Part shown: piece by piece, positions 10,584-21,337 of the stretch
Numbering within the stretch: the stretch's first letter is position 1
How the letters are laid out: each line of letters opens with the position of its first letter
From: Emiliania huxleyi CCMP1516
Lineage: Eukaryota; Haptophyta; Isochrysidales; Noelaerhabdaceae
DNA length: 64,000 nt
Assembly: GCF_000372725.1 (NCBI RefSeq)
Contig: NW_005199235.1
Location: 1-64,000, forward strand
Direction of reading: 5' to 3'
Program-made: the position numbers and the translations under genes
Notes under the pieces: generated by a model
What the model saw: the letters and a program-made list of their open reading frames with translations, nothing else
Told to the model about the DNA's origin: nothing
Databases searched by the model: none

Positions 10584-10745
10584 TTTTTCAGTGTATGTAG
10601 CTCTTACGTACATTCCCGTAGGAGACTCTGCTGACAGGGTTTGCGATGAGGAGCGACCCGAAGGGTTTCTCGGTTTTTGGACCTGAATGGAGTGGAAAAT
10701 TAAAAACTCCTCCGGGAATGTACGTAAGAGCTACATACTGAAAAA
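10584..10745. mobile_element. Palindromic MITE-like element (copy 1)
   Basis: About 35 bp terminal inverted repeats (TTTTTCAGTGTATGTAGCTC... and its complement ending ...ATACTGAAAAA) enclose a core containing GCTGACAGGGTTTGCGATGA. The left half and core recur at about 52102-52190 and 63789-63880, next to a decayed Rep helicase fragment. The element has no coding capacity, so it fits a non-autonomous derivative. Confidence 0.8.
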
Positions 10746-10846
10746 CTTCCGCGCAGTCTATGAGAGGGTGAGGTGGAGGCCCAGCGATGTGCGACTAGGT
10801 GTGCGATTTTTTCGGCGACTCTGACGCTGTCATCTTCGGCGCCGCC

Positions 10847-12885
10847 ATGCCAAAGCCCGAGGCTCACCGGGCAGGCAAGCAGCGAGGCGGCCGAGGCGCC
10901 TGGCGTCGTCGCCACCGCGGCATGGCTGCAAAGGAGGTCGGCGCCGAGGGCGGCAGCGTGGTGCCGAATGCGAGCTGGTGGAGTGACGAGCAGGTCATGC
11001 TCCCGGGCGGCCTCATGTGCCCAAAGCCGCCTCCGTACGCCGCCGCCAAGCCGCAGCTTCCGACCGGCCTCGCGAGCGCCGAGACGCCACGCCTCACCGC
11101 GGAGCTCGCCAAGAAGCACGCGTCAAAGGACAATCTCCTGATCGCCACTTATGTGAACTTCAACCGGCTCGACTTTGCGCTGACGCTGGTGATGCACCTG
11201 CTGGCGATGGGCAACCCGCACTATCTTGTCGGCGCCATGGACGACCAGGTTGGCCACGCGCTCGCCTCTCGCGGCGTCAACACCTTTTTCATGTCGACGG
11301 GGCTAACGACGAGGGACACGGGCTGGGGCACGCCCGCCTTCCGGCAGCTGGGGCTGCACAAGGCGAACCTCGTGCTCGAGCTCGCACGCACGGGCGTCGA
11401 CTGCCTCACCGTCGACGCCGACGCGCTCCTGCTCCGCGACCCCTTCCCGTACCTGCGCGCGCTGCCCGACGCAGACGTGCTCACCTCCTCGGACTACCTC
11501 GTCGCGACCAACGGCTACGCAGACGAGGGCCTCGAGGGACGAAGCGCCTTCGGTGCCGCCTTCAACATCGGTTACATCTTTGTGCGCGCCACGGCCGTCG
11601 AGTTTGTCAAGCGCTGGTCCAAGGCGTGCCACCGCGACCCAAACGCGTGGGACCAAAACCTGTTCAAGTCGATCCTCCACTCGGGCGGGCGCCGGGGGCG
11701 GTCATCCGCGCCAACGGCCGCCAAGCCCGGCAACCCGCGGCTGCAGCCCATGTTCACCACCTCGGAGGGGAGGCAGCTGATGGTCGGCGTGCTGCCCGTC
11801 TCGCTCTTCGCCTCTGGCCACACCCACTTTGTCAGCCGGATGGCGCACCTGATGCATACCACGCCCTACATGGTGCACACCACCTTCCAGTACGGCGGCG
11901 CGCAGGGCAAGCGCCACCGGCTGCGCGAAGGCGGGCGTGGGTGGGTGGGTGGGTGGGTTGGGGGGGGGAGGGGGGGGTCCGCGCCGCGCCGCCCGCCCCT
12001 CACAGCCGCGCTTGTCTGCGAGCAGGCATGATGTGGGAGGACGGGCCGGAGTACTACGCAAAGCCGCAGTTCCTCGCGTACGAGCTCGACCTGCCGTACT
12101 CCCTCGTCTACCCGAACGGAGGCAAGCCCGGCTCCGACGGCACCGTCCCCTTTGGCCAGCGCACCACCGTCGAGCAGCACTTCGCGCTCGTCCACCACCA
12201 GCTGCGCCAGCTGCGCAACGCGCTCGCGCTCGCGCAGGCGACCGGCCGCGTGCTCATCCTGCCGCGGCTCGTGTGCGGCCTCGACCGCGCGTGGATGCCG
12301 CACAGCGGCATCTTCCCCGGCTCGGCGGCGCGGCTGCCCCTCCTCGACTGCCCCGCCGACCACGTCATCGACCTGGAGCGGATCGGCAGGCCCGAGGAGC
12401 TGCTGCGCGAGCATTCCTTCCTCTGCAACCCGCGCACGCCCGCGTCGGTGCGCGGGTCGGTCGTCCGGCTCGCGGGCACGCCGCCCGACCTGCGGGGGGG
12501 TGACACGAGCCCGGCCGCCGCCGCCGCAGCAGCAGCGCTCGTCCAGGAGATTCGCACTTCGCACGCCGGCTCAAAGGCGCCGGCACCTCTCCGCAGGGCC
12601 GCACGCGCGGGGGCGGCGTCCCTTCACGCCGCACGCCCCGCTTGTGAGCAGGTGGTCCGCCTGGCGGCGGTGCCGGACTACCGCGCGCTGCTCACCACGT
12701 CCCGCGAGGCGCTCGACTTTGAGCGGCGGCACGCGTCGTGGGGGAGCCTCTGGTGCTGCAACCGGCCGCCAAACGGCCGCGGGCCGGGGCACATCTGGTA
12801 CGACCTTTTCGCCGACGTCGTGCCGCACACGGACCGGCACAACCGCAGGTGGGAGGGGCCGTGGGTGCCAAAGATGGGGCCGTGA
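10847..12885 (+). CDS. GT77-family glycosyltransferase, XEG113-like
   Basis: The first exon begins at the ATG at 10847 (another is at 10922) and ends at 11930; the second runs 12026-12885. The 95-nt intron with a G-rich core has a GC donor and CAG acceptor and keeps frame. Together they give about 647 aa. Visible features are LLIATYVNFNR, a DxD sugar-nucleotide motif in CLTVDADALLLRDPF, the family motif HTTPYMVHTTFQYGG ... GKRHRLREG across the intron, and a C-terminal WCCNRPP...PGHIWYDLF. This architecture matches plant XEG113, the arabinosyltransferase acting on hydroxyproline-rich glycoproteins in the Golgi. No signal anchor is visible, so a 5' exon may be missing. The Ala-rich stretch near 12520-12650 could be an unspliced small intron. 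Confidence 0.85.
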
Positions 12886-13324
12886 GGGGAGAGCGACGTG
12901 AGCGCGCGCGCGCGGGTACGCGGTGTCTTCGGGTCGCGGGGCCAGCTTGCCCGAACCCGCAACGCACCGCGTACCCGCTACCTGGGTGCCGCTGCGCCAG
13001 CACTGCGAGAGCGCACTTGCGCACATTGCGTGAGAGAAAGAAACAGCTGCGCGCTGTTTGCCTTTGCCGGTTTGCGGGTCGCGCTGCTGGTGCTGTCCTG
13101 TATTTCAAGATCGTTGAGACAGGCTAGTTTTGCGCCTGCGGCGGACCCTAAGGATGTGATCAAGATCCTGCTTCCTGCATCCTGCGCGCCGTCTTTTCTT
13201 TTTGGAAAAGAATTTCACTTAAACTTTTCTCTTTAACAGAATTAAAAGAAAGAACACGATTGTCAAGACGGCGCGCCGCCACACAGGAGTGGGCCGCTCG
13301 CCAGTAAATTCTTTGTGTGCGCGG
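12886..13324. other. Intergenic, no gene seen
   Basis: Spacer between two plus-strand genes. It contains alternating GCGC runs and an AT-rich stretch at about 13190-13260 just upstream of the next ATG, which could hold its promoter. Confidence 0.4.
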
Positions 13325-14323
13325 ATGTTCTCGTGGGGCGACGGCTCCTCTCCCACATCGCAGCAGCTTGTCCAGGCGGCGTTGGACGAGGAGAGGGCCG
13401 CTGCACGCGTGGCGATGAAACAGGTCGTGGCGGCGGCCGTAGCAAAGACAGAGGAGCGGCTGCGTGCCGAGCGCCGTGACGAGCTGCTGCGGGCGAGGCA
13501 AGAGGAGGCCGAGCTGATGGCGTCGCTACGCACCGCGCGTGAGGAGGCGGAGCGGGCCGAGGCCAACTCCGACATCCTGAGGGGCGAGCTCCGTCAATCG
13601 GCGGCGAGGGAGGAGGAGCTGGCTTCGCTGCTCGAAGCTGAGCGATCTGCGGGCCGCACCCTCGCCGAGGCGCTCGGCGCGGCGGAGGCTGATGCTGCTG
13701 CCGAGGCAACTAGCGCTGCTGCCGCTGCGAGGGAGGCCGTGCTGGCCGAGATGCGGGAGAGTGAGCCTGTTGAGGTGGCGCTGCGGGCAGCGCGGCTTGA
13801 GCACGAGCAGGAGAGGCGAGCGGCAGTGGAGGAGGCGTGGGAGCGGGCGGTCGAGGCGACGCTACAGGAGAGCGCAGCGCAGCAGCTCGCGGCGCTGGAG
13901 CGCATGCGCGGTGAGCTCATGGCGGCCAAGGCGGCCGCTGCCCTCCAGCTATCAGAGGCGGACGCGCGTCACCAGGCTGAGATGGGGGCGGAGCGTGCGC
14001 GCGCGGAAGCGGCCATGGCGGCCAAGCTGAAAGCGCAGAGGGAGTCGCTGGTGGGGATGGCGGCGGCGCAGCTTGACACCGACGCGCTCGTGAGCGACGC
14101 CGTGCGTGGCGCCCTCTCTGTTGTGCGCCAGCCACGCCCGGCCTCGTGACTCCCGGCTCGTTTGCAGGTGAGGTTGGTGAGCGATGAGCACTCTCGAGCC
14201 GCCCGTCAACAGCGCGAGATCAGCAGAGCCGCCCGTAGAGCCGCCGCGGCTGACCGCGCCATCCTCGTCCGGGAAATCCGCGCTCTCGAGACGGCTGCGG
14301 CGATGGGAGAGGGGCACGCTTGA
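13325..14323 (+). CDS. Long coiled-coil protein
   Basis: The ATG at 13325 opens a 317-aa protein (MFSWGDGSS...). After a short N-terminus it is almost entirely Ala/Glu/Arg heptads (for example ARQEEAELMASLRTAREEAE). Exon 1 ends at 14122. A 45-nt GT-AG intron (14123-14167) joins in frame to 14168-14323, which continues the same heptad character (RAILVREIRALETAAA). The short intron and continuous coiled coil support the model. Probable structural or cytoskeletal protein; no specific family is recognised. Confidence 0.6.
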
Positions 14324-14616
14324 ACTCAACAATTTGTGGTACGAGTGTGTAACTGTGTATAGACGAACAAAGAACGCATGCAAGGGAGACCTGTCCGACC
14401 TCTTTTCGACCGCCGGCCGTCTGCGCCGCGTCCGGCTCGCGGGTCGCGCGCGCACAGAAGTTGTTGTGCGAGAAGATGGATCTCAGCCCCATCAGAGTCG
14501 GTGTGCGCGGCAATGTGTGCGGTATTCGGCTTCCCGGACACGCCCAAGGTGCGGTGCCGTGCGGGTTGCCGTATATTGGTGGACGGTGCGCCCGAACCCC
14601 ACTGCGCGGTGAGACA
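14324..14616. other. Spacer between convergent genes
   Basis: About 290 bp between the coiled-coil gene and the convergent kinase gene. No structure noted. Confidence 0.4.
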
Positions 14617-15793
14617 TCAAAACCCGAAAGGGTTCGCGTCGTCCACCTGCGAGCCCCGCAAGTCCTCCTCAAAGACCTTATTCGACACGAAATCGAAGTC
14701 GTCGAAGAGCCGTTGGTCGTGGGGCCCAAGCGGATAAGACTCGCGCATTGAGAGCGAGGTCCTCAAGTAGTCCACCTACAGGCGCAGGGGGTCGGCGTCA
14801 GGGCAAAGCACACGTCCCCGACAAGTCGGCGAGAGTCGGGCAGGCCATCTGGCAAAAGTAGTCGAGTTGCCGGCCGTCCTCGTAGCCCTTTGGAATCTGT
14901 TGCCTCCTGGGTGGCTCGTCGTCCATGTCGATCTCAAACGGCGGCTTCGAATCCATCGAGAGCAGCCCCTCCCAGTCGATGTCGCGGAAAAAGGCATGCT
15001 CGTAGATCTCGATCACCCCTCTCTCTCCGCAGCCACATCGCTGTGACTGGTCACGCTTGAGCAGACCACTGACAATGCTGCACGCCTCGGGCTGCACAAA
15101 GCTGGGGAACTCGACATCTTTCGTCTTGCTCAGCTGCTCGCTCTCCGTACGGTTGGCACCGCGGAGTGGGTTTGTGGCTGTCAGCATCTCGATGATGAGG
15201 ATGCCCACATTCCACCAGTCAGCCGCCTTGCCGTAGTCGCGCTCGTACACCTCTGGCGCGCGGTAGCCGTGCGTGCCAGTGATGGTCATCCGCCGCTTTA
15301 GCGTCGGCGGCGCCCCAGCCTTCACGGTCTTGTCGGAGGAGGATGTCGCGCCGTTGCTGATGGCCCCATTCTCTGCAATGCCTCGCGCTGCGCCCATGTC
15401 CGCGAGCTTGATGTAGCCGTCGAGCGTCAGCAGCACGTTGTCCGGCTGTGACCACAGAGGGGCGCACATCAGGCGGCGCCAGGCGTGGACCTATGGGCGG
15501 ATTTACTCCGCCGACCTTGAGGTCGCGGTAGAGGATGTCGAGCTCGTGCAGGTGGTGGGTCGCGAGGACGGTCTGCGCTGCGTAGAAGACGGCGCGTGAG
15601 TGCACGTACGGCCCTCGCGATAAGTCCGAGTACATGTTGCCGCCCGCGATGTAGTCGAGGACGAAGCAGAGGTGGTCCTCAGTCTGGAAGGCGAAGCGGA
15701 GCGGCACGATGAAGGGGTGCTCCACACTGGCGAGGACCTCTTTCTCGCGAAAGATGGAGTGCGTCTGGTCGGAGCTCTCGACCTTTGCCGATG
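14617..15793 (-). CDS. AGC-type Ser/Thr protein kinase, N-lobe start missing
   Basis: The first visible exon (about 15793-15516) has FREKEVLASVEHPFIVPL, FAFQTEDHLCFVLDYIAGG and catalytic YRDLK. A 70-nt GT-AG intron leads to the exon from 15445 with PDNVLL, an unusual KLADMG (usually DFG), a TGTHGYRAPEV activation-segment end, and ADWWNVGILIIEML. A last exon (about 14773 to 14617) supplies QRLFDDFDFVSNKVF, typical of the AGC C-terminal tail with its FDxF-like turn. The glycine-rich loop and the ATP-anchoring lysine are not found upstream, so the 5' exons are missing or replaced. Its likely activity is phosphorylation of cytoplasmic or flagellar targets, but the gene may be broken. Confidence 0.8.
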
Positions 15794-15880
15794 CTCTTGA
15801 CCTACGGCAGCAATGCGTACGTGCTTTAAGGACTGGCAAGCAGTCTCCTGGATAACGATGCGCCAATCTACGCAGCTCAC

Positions 15881-16177
15881 CGTGCTAGGAATGGTCACCG
15901 AGGTTAGGACGAGGCAGGCAGAGAACATGCCGTCGCCAAGAGAAACCATCCCCTCTGGAATGGTGAGATGCCCTGCCACATCCACATCGCTGCAGCCCAC
16001 TGCACTCCCCACAGCTCGGCCTGTAGCTGTGTCATTCGAAAGAGCCTATATGGGAAACCAAAATGTGGTGCGCGGGCGGTGTGTTAGCGTTGGGATAGGT
16101 TGACTCGCAACCTCACGCACTGGTGCAGCAGCAACACTGGAGGCTAACGCCAGGACCACGACCACCTCCACCCTCAT
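15881..16177 (-). CDS. Secreted BspA-type leucine-rich repeat fragment
   Basis: The ATG at 16177 encodes a clear signal peptide (MRVEVVVVLALASSVAAAPV) on an exon ending near 16112. A GT-AG intron leads in frame to 16045-15881, which encodes one BspA-like repeat: GHLTIPEGMVSLGDGMF then LTSVTIPS. The exon ends at a good GT donor (ACG|GTGAGC). The next exon downstream on this strand is the AGC kinase, whose N-lobe start is missing. The two could be one chimeric gene or a truncated secreted LRR protein abutting a kinase. BspA repeats mediate adhesion or recognition at the cell surface. Confidence 0.5.
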
Positions 16178-16394
16178 GCACGGCCAAGCCGGCGCGCACC
16201 TCGCGCGGGCAGCACGAACGAGGCTCGAATTGGGAGCTGGCACCCCCGACGGCAAACTTGTTCGCCTCCACAAGTTTCAGCGGCATCGATTAAATAAAAG
16301 GCTCGATGGGGCCAACGTAGTTTCTTTTTGGTCCTCTACGTTGTAAATTTCCTTTTGGAGACCTTTCGTCATGCACATGCTTCATGCTTTCTAT

Positions 16395-17100
16395 CTATCT
16401 ATCATGACACAGCTGCAATGGCGCGGCCCCCACAAGTGCGGTCCACGCGCCGACGGGCCGCTTTCGCTTGCGGCCCTTGGCCTCGGCGGCCCGCCGCGAT
16501 GCGACGCGCTCCGCGGCGTAGGCGGCCGCGAGCTCCGGCTCCCACATCTCCGTGATCTGGTTGTAGCCGTGCTCCCAGATGCCTAGTACCTCCGACGGCC
16601 GTAGCTGGCGCAGGTGGTCCACGTCGTTGGGGTTAAGGCCGATGACGAAGAGGCGAGCACCAAGGCGAACTCGCGAGACGAGCACGTGCAAGTCGACCAG
16701 CTTGAGCTTCGGGTAGACGCCGGCGCCGCGCTTGCCGAGGCTCGCTTGGCGACGGGCGGCGAAGCGGCGGGGAAAGCAACGGCCAAGACCGGGCAAGCGG
16801 CAGCGGAAGAGGCGGATGCAGCGGCGGCGTGGTCGGCGGGTGCGTCGGGCCTGGCGACGGGCGGCGAAGCGGCGGGGGTGCAACTGGAGCCCGGCGGGTC
16901 GTGAACGTCAGCATGCGAAATGATACCATAACAATCGCTTCGTCGTAGCCGGGGAGAACGCCGAGGTGCAGCCGGCTCGACGAATGCAACGGCGGCGTGG
17001 TGGGCGGGAGCGGCGGTGGAGCAGGGGGCGACGGCGAGGTTGCATCCGGAGCCCGGCGGGTCGATCTGCATCGGCTGCACGTCGGCCACGTCGGCTTCTG
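16395..17100 (-). CDS. Hypothetical protein, basic tail, two frames
   Basis: The 3' exon (about 16700-16395) encodes a compact segment (KLKLVDLHVLVS, LGARLFVIGLNPNDVDHLRQL, LGIWEHGYNQITEMWEPEL) followed by a Lys/Arg-rich nuclear-type tail (KGRKRKR). The upstream frame (17100 to about 16700) has two related Pro/Ala-rich blocks, each containing DPPGS, and RRSPRLRR. A frame change between them implies an intron that I could not place. No family is recognised. Confidence 0.4.
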
Positions 17101-17817
17101 CCAGCTCTGGCTGCTGGGCGGCGGTCGGCGTGGAGAATGGCAGGACAGTTTGGGGCGCATTTGAGAGCGCTGGCCCCGACGCGCCGTCGGTTTGGTCGGG
17201 GTGGTTCCTCGCCCCTGGTGTTTCTTCATTTCGTCGGGGAGGCTCTGTGCAGGGCGAAGCGAGGGCCGTGGGGAAGGGGCCAGTGGGGCGATGGGCACAG
17301 AGGGGGCAGTGACCCGATGTGTGGGCAGGTCTAGGTCTGGCTGTGTGGACAGCCAGCAGCGAGAGTAGGATGTGCTCAGTACCTGTGTACGAAGGACAGA
17401 GGCGGGTCGGAAGGTCGAGACTGCTGACCGCTCCACCATTGTCCCCCGCCGCCGGTGGACGCTGCGTGCGATGCTGTCGTCGGTATGCAGGAGGCGTGCT
17501 AAAGTGCTAGCGGGGTGGACGCGACGACCTGGCGTTGCCATCGCGGAGGGCTCGGGCTCGAGTGAGCGCCGCTGCCCAGTGTTGTGCGAGCGAGTTTGGC
17601 TGAAATTCTAATCGGCGCAACCCTGGCGAGGTACTCCCACGCCTCTCGGGGTTTTTGTCTGGCCGAGTCAACCCGAGACAGCCTCGGCGAGACTGCGTCA
17701 GCTGTTCCCACAGCAGGCTGGAAGTACCTCGCCAGGCCCAGCTATTTCTTGTCATAACAAGGCTGTGAACGCGGCCAAATACCCCCATTTTGGCTGTATC
17801 CGGCTCCGGCGCGTTCG
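17101..17817. other. Intergenic, no gene seen
   Basis: Spacer upstream of the amino-acid transporter. An imperfect inverted pair, GCGAGGTACTCCCACGCC (about 17617) and CTGGAAGTACCTCGCCAGGC (about 17718), lies about 100-200 bp upstream of its ATG. Confidence 0.4.
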
Positions 17818-19164
17818 ATGACAGACGCGTTGAGCCAGCCACTCGTCGGGGCCGCCGAGCGTGAGGGCACGGCGACCGTGCTCCAGTCAAGCATAGTCCT
17901 CTTCAAAGCGGTTGTGGGGACGGGTATCTTTGCGCTGCCCCCTGCTATCCGCTCCTCAGGCTGGCTGCTCGGCGGCGGGCTGGTGCTGTTAATGGCGGGC
18001 CTTTCAACGTACACAATGCTCCTGGTGCCTCTATGCGTGCAGGAGCTGCGCATGCGCGGCGTGGCCAGTAAGCACGGGGGCCCTCTCGAATTCCAGGACA
18101 TGACTGGCGCCGCCTTCCCGAGGATCAATGGTCCCATCACAGTTGCGTGCGTCTTTGCTAGTCTTGGAGCCATCATCGGCTTCTTCGAGTTCGCTGCGGA
18201 CAACCTGCGGGCCGTCTCGCCTCACCTTGAGCGATGGCACATGGTTCTTGCCGTCGCGTTGTTTGAGGCTCCCCTCTCGCTGCTGCGTTCCACTTCTCAC
18301 CCCATTTTTCGCCTTTCCATGGCCTTTGGAAACGTGGCCGTCGCGCTGGCGGCTGGCTCTGTGCTAATCTTTGGGCTCTGGGTCGATGGGTTGCTCCCGG
18401 TCTCTCAGCTCAAAGTCGCGGACGCCGGTGGGCTCGGGCTGAGCTTTGGTGTGTGCGCCCTCCGCTAAGCTCCACCACCTTGATCTGGGCCTGAAACGCT
18501 CGCTCCATCGACGCCACCTCCTCCTTCTCCTGTTCGCGCAGGTGTGTGCCTTTTCATGTTCTCAGCGCACATGGAGATCGTGAGCGTGGAGCAGGACATG
18601 GAGGAGAGGGGGCGCGTGACCGAGGTGGTGCTCGGGACCTTTGCCGTCATCACCGTCTCCCACCTCTTCTTTGGCCTGCTCGTGTATGCGTCTTTTGGCG
18701 AAGCGACTGGCCGCCGGTGGCAGGGCGACGAATGGGTCGAGGAGACGATTCTTCAGAACATCGGTCACTCGCCCATCTCGCTCGCGGTTAAGATCGCGAT
18801 GAGTGCGAATCTCTGCTTCATGATGCCGATGACTTTGCTACCCGCGAGCAAAGCTATCGAGAACAGCCTCGGCGTGTCACGACTCGCATGGCCTCGGCTC
18901 GCCAGCTCAGTCACCCGCCTGTCGCTCGTAGCCGTGCTCGCCGTTGGCGCGCTTGCGCTGCCTAGTTTCGAGGTGACCGTTGCCTTGATTGGCAGCGCAA
19001 CCGGGCTCTCCACCTTCACCGTGCCTGCAATCTGTTATCTCAAGCTCTGTGGGCACCACGTCTCGCGGCTGCATCAGGCCTGGTTGGTCCTCGTCGCCGC
19101 GTTCGGCCTCGTGGGGATGGTCTTTTCGCTGGCGCAGCTCCTGATTCAGCAGCTTAGTCACTAG
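17818..19164 (+). CDS. AAAP-family amino-acid transporter (SLC36/38-like)
   Basis: Two exons, 17818-18448 and 18542-19164, joined by a 93-nt GT-AG intron with a pyrimidine-rich 3' end, encode 417 aa. TM1 carries the family signature in SIVLFKAVVGTGIFALPPAI. I count about ten to eleven hydrophobic segments, for example LLGGGLVLLMAGLSTYTMLL, ITVACVFASLGAIIGFFEF, MVLAVALFEAPLSLL and LSLVAVLAVGALALPSFEVT. Exon 2 starts in a helix (VCLFMFSAHMEIVSVEQDM). AAAP proteins are proton- or sodium-coupled amino-acid importers or exporters of plasma or vacuolar membranes. Length is normal for the family and no defect is seen. Confidence 0.88.
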
Positions 19165-19853
19165 CTCTTTCCCTCACCGCAACCGGGACCAACAACCATG
19201 ACCCCCGCCCCTGCCCTCTGCTCCCTCAACTCCTTTGTCCTTACACTTGAGTCTTGACTCTCACATGTGCTTCACATTCCTGTCCCCTCTCTCAGCTGAA
19301 GTCCTGCTGACAGAGACTGAGACAGCCTCTCTCGCGTAAAGCCGTACGTACTGTCAACGAAGTCATGGATGTGTCCCACACGGTCGTGTATGTGTGTCGG
19401 TCTCTCATACCACTATTACTGGAATAAATAAACAAAGAGTCATGAAAATCCAAAATCCAAAACCCAAACATAGGAACCCAAACACACACACAGCCAGCAG
19501 CAGCACGCGCGTGGCACATATGAGCCAGAGTAGGAGGTGAAAATAAAAACGGACACCGCTCTCGTACTGTGAGATGGGTAAAAAGGAACAGGTCCCCGCC
19601 TCTGCGACAATTACCACTATTACTGAAAAATTGCGGCCTCGTCGAGAGACGAGAGCGCCTGCCTCGCTGGACGCTGCTGCGTGCACTGGCCGCGCCGCGC
19701 GCGCGCCCGGGGAGTTTATGTGTCGTGCTAGACACGTCGTGTTTTTTTGCATATGCACATGCACATGCCGGCATTATGTTATAGTTCTCTTCAAGTCTCA
19801 CTCGTTCGCCCCGTCAGTTTTATACTACGGAGTCGACGCATCTCATGTCATTG
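19165..19853. other. Intergenic, convergent gene ends
   Basis: AT-richer spacer (19.4-19.6 kb) between the convergent 3' ends of the transporter and the decarboxylase-like gene. No coding signal. The part from about 19708 is present again, inverted, at 27120-27240. Confidence 0.5.
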
Positions 19854-21250
19854 TCAGCGGGGGGTCGCATCCAGGAGCCACCTCCTCCACCACACCATCA
19901 TCGCGAGGGTCCCCACGGAGCCGCCTGGGTAGCTGATCCCGGCGGCGGTGGGCCAAGTGTCGTCGGCGATGGGGCCGATGCTGAGGGCCGCGAGAGCGCG
20001 CCTGGAAGGTAGGGAGGGGCGAGCGTGTGATGGCAGGCGCGGCAGGCACGGCAGGCGCGGCAGGCGCGGCAGGGCCGAAGCGGGCTGCGGCGCACAGGAA
20101 CTCAAAGAGCGGCACGGAGAGGAGCCAGGCGACTACGACTCGCGCGACGCCTCCGGGCGCCGAGGCGTGCTCGTCGGCCGGCAGGGAGAGCCAGTCCTCC
20201 GCGAGGGCGCCGCTCGCCGCCGCCGAGACTCCCCACGCCACGACGTGCGACGCGCACGTGTCGAACGTGAAGGCGATCTCCTTGGCGTCCTGCAGCGTCG
20301 GCAGGCCGGGAGGCACGAACGCCTCGCCCGAGAAGCAGAGGCCGACGATCGCGAAGAAGAGGGCGTACAGCGTGAGGACTGAGCGCAGGGCGGCGAAGGG
20401 TCAGTGCGATGCAGAGGGCGGCGGCGGCCGAGGCCGCGCGCGCGGCAGCACCGCAGCTGTCAAGCACGACCAGCATCGGCGAGAGGCGGGGCTCCACGCC
20501 GGCGTCGGCGCGGCCGGCGGCCACCTCCTCCGCCGCGCCCGCCTCGACGTCGACTCCGTCGAGCCGCAGGCAGGGCGAGGCGGCGGGCGCGTCGAGCACC
20601 GCCCGCAGGGGTGCGGTGGTGAGGCTCGAGCTGCTGAGCGCGAGGCGAGGCAGGAGGGCCGCCCTCCGAGGAGCCGTCAGCGTGAGCGGGTACCGAAGGA
20701 TCGGGCCGGCGGCGAGCCCGCCAGAGGCAGGCAGCCCGCCCGAGAGGCTCGGCAGCGTGAAGCTCGGCGGCCGAAGCGAGCGCGCCTCCCCCTCTCCCTC
20801 CCCGCACCAGCCCTCGACGACGACTCGAGAGCCGCTCTCAAAGTGGACGCGCGGCCCTCGCGGCGGGCCTGCAGCCTCCGGAGGCTGCAGCTGGATGTCA
20901 CCCTCTCGGGCTGGGAGGCCCCAGAACTCCCTCGCCGCCTCGACCGCGGCCGCCTCTGACACGACGATGTGAGAGGCCCACGCGCCGAGCGTCCCGCCAC
21001 GGAAAACCAGGCCCGAGAGCACAGCCACCTCCCGATAACGCCCGATCGGCGAATCGACCCAGTCGGCGACAAAGACTCCACCCAGTGTCCACCCAAACAG
21101 GGAGACGAGGGAGACGCCTCTGGGAGTCACAGCGCGGGCGGCTTCAGCTCGCACGAACGTGGGTTGATAGAGGACGTTTGCGCCTGGGAATCTGAACGGC
21201 GGGCGTGGAAGGGCGGCAGCGTGCGCAAAGAGCAGCAGCGGCGTCAGCAT
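19854..21250 (-). CDS. Acetoacetate-decarboxylase-like domain membrane protein
   Basis: The ATG at 21250 gives a hydrophobic leader (MLTPLLLFAHAAALPRPPF). A domain resembling the acetoacetate decarboxylase superfamily follows: GVFVADWVDSPIGRYREVAV, VFRGGTLGAWASHIVV and AAREFWGLPAREGDIQL. A GT-AG intron with acceptor near 20377 leads to an exon with two predicted membrane helices (VLTLYALFFAIVGLCF and ARVVVAWLLSVPLFEFL). A last exon (IGPIADDTWPTAAG... to LLDATPR) ends at 19854. The junction between the last two exons lies in a (CCTGCCGCG)n-like tract and is unresolved. The leader suggests organellar or secretory targeting. The substrate is unknown and the catalytic lysine of true decarboxylases was not assigned. 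The last 420 bp are duplicated, inverted, at 26815-27240. Confidence 0.55.
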
Positions 21251-21337
21251 ATTCAGGCAGGCTTCCTGACCGAGCTTCCTGAGGCACCTTCGTGTCTTGC
21301 CCGAAAGCGCGCCACCGAGCCGTCGCTTTGAGCACTT

